This document shows positions 57,949 to 64,000 of a stretch of 64,000 nt of DNA, in pieces. Both the position numbers and the translations under genes were made by a program. Source of the DNA: Bernardetia sp042180575 (GTDB lineage Bacteria > Bacteroidota > Bacteroidia > Cytophagales > Bernardetiaceae). The DNA is taken from the NCBI RefSeq assembly GCF_042180575.1, contig NZ_CP170094.1, positions 3,534,001 to 3,598,000 of the forward strand. The letters run 5' to 3'. Each line of letters starts with the position of its first letter. The stretch's first letter is position 1. The notes under the pieces were generated by a model. The model had not been told where the DNA came from, searched no databases, and worked only from the letters and a program-made list of their open reading frames with translations.

Positions 57949-60900
57949 CTACTCCAAAATCCCCCTAAAAACATTCATCACACCATCAAGGGTTTTGACT
58001 TGTTCCATAATAAAAATAACACGATTGTCTTTTTCTTTGAGTTTGCAACGGTCTGGACGTTTTTGAAGGTAAGTCAAAACTTTTCCGAAGGCATCCGATT
58101 TGTAATAATCTTCTCTTCCTGCAATAAAATAACCTCGTATTTTTTCATTTTTGATAATCAGCTTTTCAAAGCCTATTTGTTCTGCCATCCAACGCAGACG
58201 AACAGCTTGTAATAAATTATCAAAATCGGGTGGAGGAGTTCCGAAACGGTCTTTTACAGTTTCTTTGAATTTTTCTAACTGCTCTTCATTTTTCAATCTA
58301 TCGGCTTCAATGTAGAGTTGAAGGCGTTCCGAAATATTGGAAATATAACTCTCTGGAATCAAAATTTCTAAATCGGTTTCTATCGAACACGTAATTTTTA
58401 GAGGTTGAGGTTTTGCATTTGGGTTTTGGAAAAGCTCTTTAAATTCTTCTTCTTTGAGTTCTGAAATGGCTTCTTCTAGCATTTTATGATAGGTATCTAA
58501 TCCCAAATCATTGATAAAACCACTCTGTTCTGCTCCCAAAAGATTTCCTGCACCACGAATATCCAAATCACGCATCGCAATTTTAAAACCATCGCCAAGT
58601 TCATTAAATTCTTCTAAGGCTTTCAGACGTTTTCTTGAATCTGCTGGCAACGTGGCAGCCGAAGGAATGAGCAAATAACAAAAGGCTTTTTTGTTGGAAC
58701 GCCCCACACGTCCACGCATTTGGTGCAAATCCGAAAGACCAATCAAATGAGAATTATTGATAATAATCGTATTTGCGTTGGGAATATCCAAACCCGATTC
58801 GATGATATTTGTCGAAACCAAAATATCAGCATCGCCATTTATAAAAGTCATCATTGTTTTTTCCAACTGGTCGTTTTTCATTTGACCATGTCCGACAACG
58901 ACTTTCGCATCAGGAACTAAACGAGTCAAAATCCCTGCAACTTCATAAATATCAATCACTCGGTTATGAACAAAAAATACTTGTCCACCTCTGCGAAGTT
59001 CCAAACTGATGGCATCTCTAACCAAGGCTTCATTAAAACTATGCACTTCCGTAGTTACAGGCTGGCGATTCGGTGGTGGCGTGTGCATAACCGACAAATC
59101 TCTAGCTCCCAAAAGTGAAAATTGCAGCGTTCTAGGAATTGGCGTTGCTGTCAGAGTAAGACAATCTACATTGACACGCATTTCCTTTATTTTGTCTTTT
59201 GTCTTGACACCAAATTTTTGTTCTTCATCAATAATAAAAAGACCCAAATCTTTAAATTTTACTTTTTGACTGACAATTTTGTGCGTTCCTACCAAAATAT
59301 CAATTTGTCCTTCTTCTAATTTCTTTAAAATTTCTCGTACATCTTTTGCCGTTCTGAAACGATTGACAAAATCTACATTTACACCAAAATTTGAAAGACG
59401 CTCACTAAAAGTACGATGATGTTGCGCTGCCAAAACCGTCGTAGGAACTAAAACAGCAACTTGTTTTCCATTCGAAACGGCTTTAAAAGCAGCACGAACG
59501 GCAATTTCTGTTTTACCAAAACCAACATCTCCACAAACCAATCTATCCATCGGAACAGGTTTTTCCATGTCTTCTTTTACGTCATTGGTTGCTGTGGCTT
59601 GGTCTGGTGTATCTTGATAAAAAAACGAAGATTCGACTTCGGCTTGCATATAATTATCTTTTGGATAAGCAAAACCTGTCGCAGTTTGGCGTTTGGCATA
59701 CAAGGCTATTAATTCTGTACCAATATCTTTTAAATGCTTTTTTACTCGTTTTTTCTTATTGTTCCAATCTTGCGAACCGAGTTTACTAAGCGACATCGAA
59801 CTTCCATCTTGACTAGAATGCTTCGAAATTTTGTGTAATGAATGCACACTGACATACAAAACGTCATTATCTCTATAAATCAAACGAACGGCTTCTTGCT
59901 CATTTCCATTGACATCCAATTTTTCCAAACCTGCAAAACGACCAATTCCGTAATCAATATGCGTAACATAATCGCCTGCTTGAAGTGTGTTGAGTTCTTT
60001 AAGTGTGAGAGCCTTCGATTTTGTAAAACGCTCCTGCGTGCTATATCTGTGATAACGCTCAAAAATTTGATGGTCAGTATAACAAACAATATTCAAATTA
60101 TTGTCAATAAAACCACCACGCAAACCAATATTAAGACCGTAAAACTGAACACCTACGCCTTTTTCTTCAAAAATAGTGTGCATTCTATCAATCTGTTTTG
60201 GCAAATCGGCAGCGATAATACATTGATAGCCTTTTTGATTATAACTTTCAATATCAAAAACTAAATTTTGAAGGTTTTTATGGAATGTTGGTTGTGCCTT
60301 TGCATCAAATTCGAAAATAGAATGATTGTCTTTTGTTTTTTCGGTAACTCGTCTGAACTTTCTACCAAATTCTATTTGAATAAACTTTTCTATCTGATTT
60401 TTGAATTCTTTTTTGGTAATAAATAATTCTTCTGGGTCAGAAATAATTTGAGTATAATTCGAAACCTGCAAAATTGTATCAAAATCTTCTGTCGCTCTTT
60501 CAAAATATTTTTCTACTACATCGACTGTAAGTGCATAATCTTTTAGCCAAAGACGAGTTTTTGAAGGTACAAATTCTAAAAAATTCTCTCTTGTTTGTTT
60601 CTGTACTTTTTCGGTAACGTTCGGAACGATAACAGCACGATTTACTTTTTCGATGGAAAGTTGGTCAGTTGGTTTGAAAGTTCGGATGCTTTCTACTTCA
60701 TTTCCAAAAAATTCTATTCGATATGGATATTCATTTGAATAGGAAAAAACGTCAATTATTCCACCTCTAACCGAATATTGTCCTGCTTCAAAAACATATT
60801 CTTCACGTTTAAAACCGTATTCGTTTAATATTTCTATTACAAAATTGGGTTCTACAATTTCATTAATCTTAACCACAAACGTATTGGCAGCCAAAACCTG

Positions 60901-61398
60901 TTTATTAATTACCTTTTCGGTTAGTGCAGACGGATAAGTAACTATAATAATTCCATTTTCTTCTGAATGATGATTATTGAGCCTTGTCAAAACCTCCGAA
61001 CGCTGCAAAATATTAGCGTTATCTATCTTTTCAAATTTGTACGGCTTTTTATACGAAGTAGGAAAAAATAAAATATTAGGATTCGAACTAGACAAAGTTT
61101 CTCCCAAAAAATGCTGAATATCATTATAAAAATAAGCAGCTTCTTCGGCATCGTCCATCACCACAAAATGAGAAAGTGCAGGATTCGAACGATAAATAGC
61201 AGCCAAAACAATAGCATCCTGACTTCCCATAAGTCCTTTCAAATGAAAACGAACCGAATCAGTTTTGTTTTTTTCGTTTTCTAATTTTGAGGAAATGGTC
61301 TGAATGATACCATCCTTTTGATATTTTTTGACAAAATCCCTAGGAGAGAGTTTTAATATTTTTTCTTCTGTTTGCTCGTTCGTTTCTAGCTGGTTCAT
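57949..61398 (-). CDS. mfd: Transcription-repair coupling factor
   Basis: 1149 aa from ATG 61396-61398; the longer frame (to 61455) reads through a palindromic repeat and is not preferred. N-terminal UvrB-like modules, a CarD-like RNA-polymerase-interacting domain near ~480 (LNTLQAGDYVTHIDYGIGRF), then the RecG-type translocase: GDVGFGKTEIAVRAAFKA (~626), IIDEEQKFGVK (~723), LTATPIPRTLQ, and HQMRGRVGRSNKKAF. Mfd removes stalled RNA polymerase from DNA lesions and recruits UvrA. Confidence 0.97.
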   Translation of the reverse strand: MNQLETNEQTEEKILKLSPRDFVKKYQKDGIIQTISSKLENEKNKTDSVRFHLKGLMGSQDAIVLAAIYRSNPALSHFVVMDDAEEAAYFYNDIQHFLGETLSSSNPNILFFPTSYKKPYKFEKIDNANILQRSEVLTRLNNHHSEENGIIIVTYPSALTEKVINKQVLAANTFVVKINEIVEPNFVIEILNEYGFKREEYVFEAGQYSVRGGIIDVFSYSNEYPYRIEFFGNEVESIRTFKPTDQLSIEKVNRAVIVPNVTEKVQKQTRENFLEFVPSKTRLWLKDYALTVDVVEKYFERATEDFDTILQVSNYTQIISDPEELFITKKEFKNQIEKFIQIEFGRKFRRVTEKTKDNHSIFEFDAKAQPTFHKNLQNLVFDIESYNQKGYQCIIAADLPKQIDRMHTIFEEKGVGVQFYGLNIGLRGGFIDNNLNIVCYTDHQIFERYHRYSTQERFTKSKALTLKELNTLQAGDYVTHIDYGIGRFAGLEKLDVNGNEQEAVRLIYRDNDVLYVSVHSLHKISKHSSQDGSSMSLSKLGSQDWNNKKKRVKKHLKDIGTELIALYAKRQTATGFAYPKDNYMQAEVESSFFYQDTPDQATATNDVKEDMEKPVPMDRLVCGDVGFGKTEIAVRAAFKAVSNGKQVAVLVPTTVLAAQHHRTFSERLSNFGVNVDFVNRFRTAKDVREILKKLEEGQIDILVGTHKIVSQKVKFKDLGLFIIDEEQKFGVKTKDKIKEMRVNVDCLTLTATPIPRTLQFSLLGARDLSVMHTPPPNRQPVTTEVHSFNEALVRDAISLELRRGGQVFFVHNRVIDIYEVAGILTRLVPDAKVVVGHGQMKNDQLEKTMMTFINGDADILVSTNIIESGLDIPNANTIIINNSHLIGLSDLHQMRGRVGRSNKKAFCYLLIPSAATLPADSRKRLKALEEFNELGDGFKIAMRDLDIRGAGNLLGAEQSGFINDLGLDTYHKMLEEAISELKEEEFKELFQNPNAKPQPLKITCSIETDLEILIPESYISNISERLQLYIEADRLKNEEQLEKFKETVKDRFGTPPPDFDNLLQAVRLRWMAEQIGFEKLIIKNEKIRGYFIAGREDYYKSDAFGKVLTYLQKRPDRCKLKEKDNRVIFIMEQVKTLDGVMNVFRGILE

Positions 61399-61409
61399 CT
61401 TAGAATAGA

Positions 61410-61476
61410 GTACCACAGACTTCCCAGTCTGTGAATTAGGATTATATTTTTGCACAGACTAGGAAGTCTGTGATAC
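61410..61476. repeat. REPIN-like inverted repeat upstream of mfd
   Basis: gtaccacagacttcc (61410-61424) and ggaagtctgtgatac (61462-61476) are inverted repeats with one mismatch. Each half also folds alone (cacagacttcccagtctgtg; cacagactaggaagtctgtg). Two small palindromes in opposite orientation form the classical REPIN layout. It lies 12 bases upstream of the mfd start, within its 5' leader. Confidence 0.7.
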
Positions 61477-61764
61477 AATTTTTTCGAATAGAAATAACAA
61501 AGAAACGGTTTTGTCTCTTTGTTTTCAAACTATTGACAGCCTTACAAGGACTGTCAAAGTTTTTTTGCTTGAATTGAAACTTTGTAAGTAGTTTTTTTGG
61601 TAAAAAAAATAACTCTGACAATAGTTGATAAAGGATAAACGCCTGTAAAGTAAATAGGTTTTAAGATAGAAAAAAAATATGCCTTCTCTGATAATTTAAA
61701 GACAAGTCTTTGAGCTACACACTACAATATACTTAATTTTAGTTATTTATAGCTCTGCTTCATT
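61477..61764. other. Intergenic region between mfd and the transporter gene
   Basis: Contains a hairpin ttgacag / ctgtcaa (about 61533-61556) followed by a T-run, resembling an intrinsic terminator for rightward transcription, although no rightward gene precedes it. Otherwise AT-rich, with the promoters of two divergent genes. Confidence 0.5.
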
Positions 61765-62742
61765 TTGCCTTGCTTACCTTTGTGGAAAATCTGTACAGAA
61801 CTTTTATTAAAACTATATTCTTTGGAAAATTCTACTCCTTCCTCTTCCGTTTCTCCTTCTAAAATCAATGATTTCCTTGCCAAAATCGGAGTTACAAAAG
61901 GTATTTTGTATATGCTTTTTGCTGTATTATTATTTGCTACAATGAATTTGATAGTAAAAATGTTGCCTCATATTCCTGCGATGGAAATTATTCTTTTTCG
62001 TTCTTTGGTTTCTTTTGTTATTTGTGTGGTCGGTCTGAAAATGCAAAAAGTAAAAGACTTAGGAACAAATAAAAAAGTACTTTTTCTGCGTGGGCTTTTT
62101 GGTGGAATGTCTCTTTTTCTGTTTTTTACCACGATTCAAAATATCCCTCTTGCTTCTGCAATTACGCTGCATTATTTAGCTCCCATTTTTACGGCAATTA
62201 TTGCTTGGCTTATTTTGGGTGAGCGTTTGGTGCTTCTGCAATGGCTATTTTTTTTGATTTCGTTTGTGGGAGTAACGATGGTAAAAGGCTTTGATGAGCG
62301 TGTCGATACGGTTTATTTTGTCATGGGAATTGTATCAGCTTTTCTTGCTGGCTGTGCCTATAATTGCATCCGAAAACTCAAAACCTCAGAACATCCTCTT
62401 ATGGTAATTCTTTATTTTCCATTGGTTACGCTGCCTATTGCAAGTCTGTATTGTATTTTTTATGAATGGACAATGCCTGTCGGTTGGGATTGGTTATACT
62501 TGCTTTTGATTGGAGTTTTGACACAAATTGCACAGTTATATATGACAAAAGCCTACCAAATTGAAGAAGCTGCACGAGTTGCTAGTGTGAGTTATACAGG
62601 AATTGTTTATGCCCTTGGTTTTGGGTTTTTATTCTTTCACGAGATGTTTAATATTTATGTTTCTATAGGAATTGGTCTGATGCTTTTGGGAGTGATTTTG
62701 AATGTTACCTTTAAGAATGCGAAGAAGGAAATAATAGAATAA
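61765..62742 (+). CDS. EamA-family drug/metabolite transporter
   Basis: 325 aa. After ~45 polar residues come about ten transmembrane helices in two EamA halves (ILYMLFAVLLFATMNLIVK, HYLAPIFTAIIAWLILGERL; then SVSYTGIVYALGFGFLFF). DMT-family permeases export metabolites or drugs. The start is uncertain: the N-terminal segment MPCLPLWKICTELL may be non-coding and a later start is possible. Confidence 0.85.
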   Translation: MPCLPLWKICTELLLKLYSLENSTPSSSVSPSKINDFLAKIGVTKGILYMLFAVLLFATMNLIVKMLPHIPAMEIILFRSLVSFVICVVGLKMQKVKDLGTNKKVLFLRGLFGGMSLFLFFTTIQNIPLASAITLHYLAPIFTAIIAWLILGERLVLLQWLFFLISFVGVTMVKGFDERVDTVYFVMGIVSAFLAGCAYNCIRKLKTSEHPLMVILYFPLVTLPIASLYCIFYEWTMPVGWDWLYLLLIGVLTQIAQLYMTKAYQIEEAARVASVSYTGIVYALGFGFLFFHEMFNIYVSIGIGLMLLGVILNVTFKNAKKEIIE

Positions 62743-63237
62743 TTAACAGACTATTTTTTTGCTTTAATCTAAAATAAATTTTATTTTTGTAATCAAATAA
62801 ATATAAATAGTGCAATTTTTCAAAATGAAAAACATACCCTTTCAAAATGAAAAAATAAAGATAGTGTAGAAATACGTTTAAAAAATAAAAAGTGGTTTTT
62901 TGAGCTAAAAACAGCGATTTGGTGTTATTTTTTAGAAAAACACAAAACTGGCAAATAGATTGATATATGTTTGACGTATTTCTAATAAAAGATTAGAAAA
63001 CAAGAACTTGGCTTCACAAAAATTCTGATTGATAATTTATAGTTATTAGATTAATGATAATTGTCTAAAACTTTTGACAGAATTTTTACTTTTTGAAGCA
63101 GCAGAAAAAGAAAATTAGTAGAAGAATAACAAGGCGTTTGTGATAGAGCAATCTATCAATTTTTTGTAACGACTTACCTTTTAAGTTATTCAGCTAGGTT
63201 TTCTAATAGTTAAGTAGTAAAGTAAGTAAGTGGACAG
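62743..63237. other. AT-rich intergenic region
   Basis: About 500 bases with no convincing open frame. I see scattered short A/T repeats (cttttgacagaatttttac and similar) but no strong hairpin until the terminator at 63238. Confidence 0.5.
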
Positions 63238-63272
63238 AAAAAACTCCTTTCAATCGGAAGGAGTTTTTTTAT
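63238..63272. terminator. Terminator downstream of the phosphatase gene
   Basis: aaaaaactcctttc and ggaaggagttttttt form a stem with T-runs on both strands. Confidence 0.85.
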
Positions 63273-63342
63273 GTAAAGGTATATATAGTCTTGAAATAAT
63301 GTTATTCTTATCAAGTTCTATTTTTTCATCTAATAGAAACTG

Positions 63343-64000
63343 CTACATTCTTATTCCTGCCAAAATCACGTCATCAGTTTGTGACTGTGTTCCTTTCCAT
63401 TCTACAAATTCTTTATCTAAAATTTCTTTTTGTGTGTTCATTGGGAAATTGGAAATTTCTACTAACTTTTCTCTAAAGATTTTACTCATATATTTCATTC
63501 CATCTTTTCCTCCAAACTGGTCTTGAAAACCATCAGAATAAAGATAAAACACATCTCCTTTTTGATAAGTAATTTCGTGCATAGAAAATGATTTGGCTTT
63601 TCTAGTACTTCCTCCAATCGCAGAAGTAGAGCCTTTTGTAAGTAAATGTTCGTTTCCTCGTATATGAAAAAGAGGGTTTTTTGCTCCTGCAAAGTAAGCT
63701 GTATTTGTTCCTTCTTCAAACACCAAAATTACGATGTCCATCCCATCACGAATTTGTCTTCCTGTACTTTGGCGTTGTGTGGTAGCTGCTGTAATTCGTT
63801 TATCTAATTTGTAGAGAATTTCATGAGGTTGCCATGTTTTTTCATGTCCAACTATTTCTTCTAAAGAATCCACTCCCATAACTGTCATAAATGCCCCTGG
63901 AACTCCATGTCCTGTACAGTCTGCCACAACAAATATTTTATAACTTTTTTCTTCTATTTCTATTTTTTTGAGCCAATAAAAATCTCCACTTACAATATCA
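63343..64000 (-). CDS. SpoIIE-type PP2C protein phosphatase, C-terminal part
   Basis: The frame is open to the window edge; the true start lies outside. Visible residues begin DIVSGDFYWLKK and continue with VVADCTGHGVPGAFM, RDGMDIVILVFEEG, FYLYSDGFQDQFGG and TDDVILAGI, the metal-binding aspartates and motifs of the SpoIIE/RsbU PP2C family. Such proteins usually carry N-terminal TPR or sensor domains in Bacteroidota and counteract anti-sigma kinases. Confidence 0.93.
   Translation of the reverse strand, partial: DIVSGDFYWLKKIEIEEKSYKIFVVADCTGHGVPGAFMTVMGVDSLEEIVGHEKTWQPHEILYKLDKRITAATTQRQSTGRQIRDGMDIVILVFEEGTNTAYFAGAKNPLFHIRGNEHLLTKGSTSAIGGSTRKAKSFSMHEITYQKGDVFYLYSDGFQDQFGGKDGMKYMSKIFREKLVEISNFPMNTQKEILDKEFVEWKGTQSQTDDVILAGIRM

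Noticed and set aside
61399..61455. 19-residue N-terminal extension of Mfd
   Set aside because: The extension is encoded by the palindromic repeat; the ATG at 61398 gives the expected Mfd N-terminus.

Overview
The window is AT-rich DNA from a Bacteroidota bacterium, most likely a marine Cytophagales of the Bernardetia/Flexibacter type. The lineage guess rests on the style of the proteins, IS types and lipoproteins and is only moderately secure. The chromosomal backbone appears at both ends: a PhoD-type phosphatase fragment, rimO and tRNA-Cys on the left; a Crp/Fnr-type regulator, glyA, an LRR membrane protein, a Uma2-family protein, a hotdog thioesterase, several secreted proteins, mfd, an EamA-type transporter and a SpoIIE-type phosphatase on the right.

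Between them, from about 2270 to 46200, lies a 43.9-kb integrated element. It sits in the 3' end of tRNA-Cys and is bounded by a 15-bp direct repeat, with a 16-bp repeat (attataggacacacta) just inside both ends that looks like an integrase arm site. A Bacteroidota-type tyrosine integrase lies next to the tRNA. It is cut by a 995-bp IS5-type element whose removal, with one TA, restores the reading frame exactly. A divergent HTH regulator lies at the far end.

The element has three blocks. (1) A leftward block of about 24 kb (29290 to 5292) carries a fibre-like protein, a cluster of small beta-rich proteins including a capsid candidate followed by a strong terminator hairpin, and many proteins with one membrane helix and a basic tail. 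It also carries three cell-wall or protein-processing enzymes (amidase, L,D-transpeptidase fold, transglutaminase fold), two annexin-like proteins, a RadA-like ATPase with a histone-H1-like tail, a 1854-aa SNF2 helicase and a 771-aa adenine methyltransferase fusion. (2) A rightward cassette (29414-33460) of small unknown ORFs re-uses the same N-terminal leaders. (3) A second leftward block (45449 to 33541) carries small early-type genes, two orphan DNA methyltransferases, membrane proteins and tRNA-like genes.

I see no terminase, portal, tape measure, sheath, relaxase or conjugation gene. The best reading is a temperate, probably tailless and possibly membrane-containing virus of an undescribed or poorly described lineage. 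The IS in its integrase may have immobilised it. Virion architecture is inference; the element boundaries and the interrupted integrase are read directly from the sequence.

Right of the element, an IS5-type element interrupts a lipoprotein gene with a TGA duplication. An IS110-family element has a long 5' non-coding region with a structured candidate bridge RNA. Two compact palindromic repeats (55387-55557 and 61410-61476) look like MITE/REPIN units.
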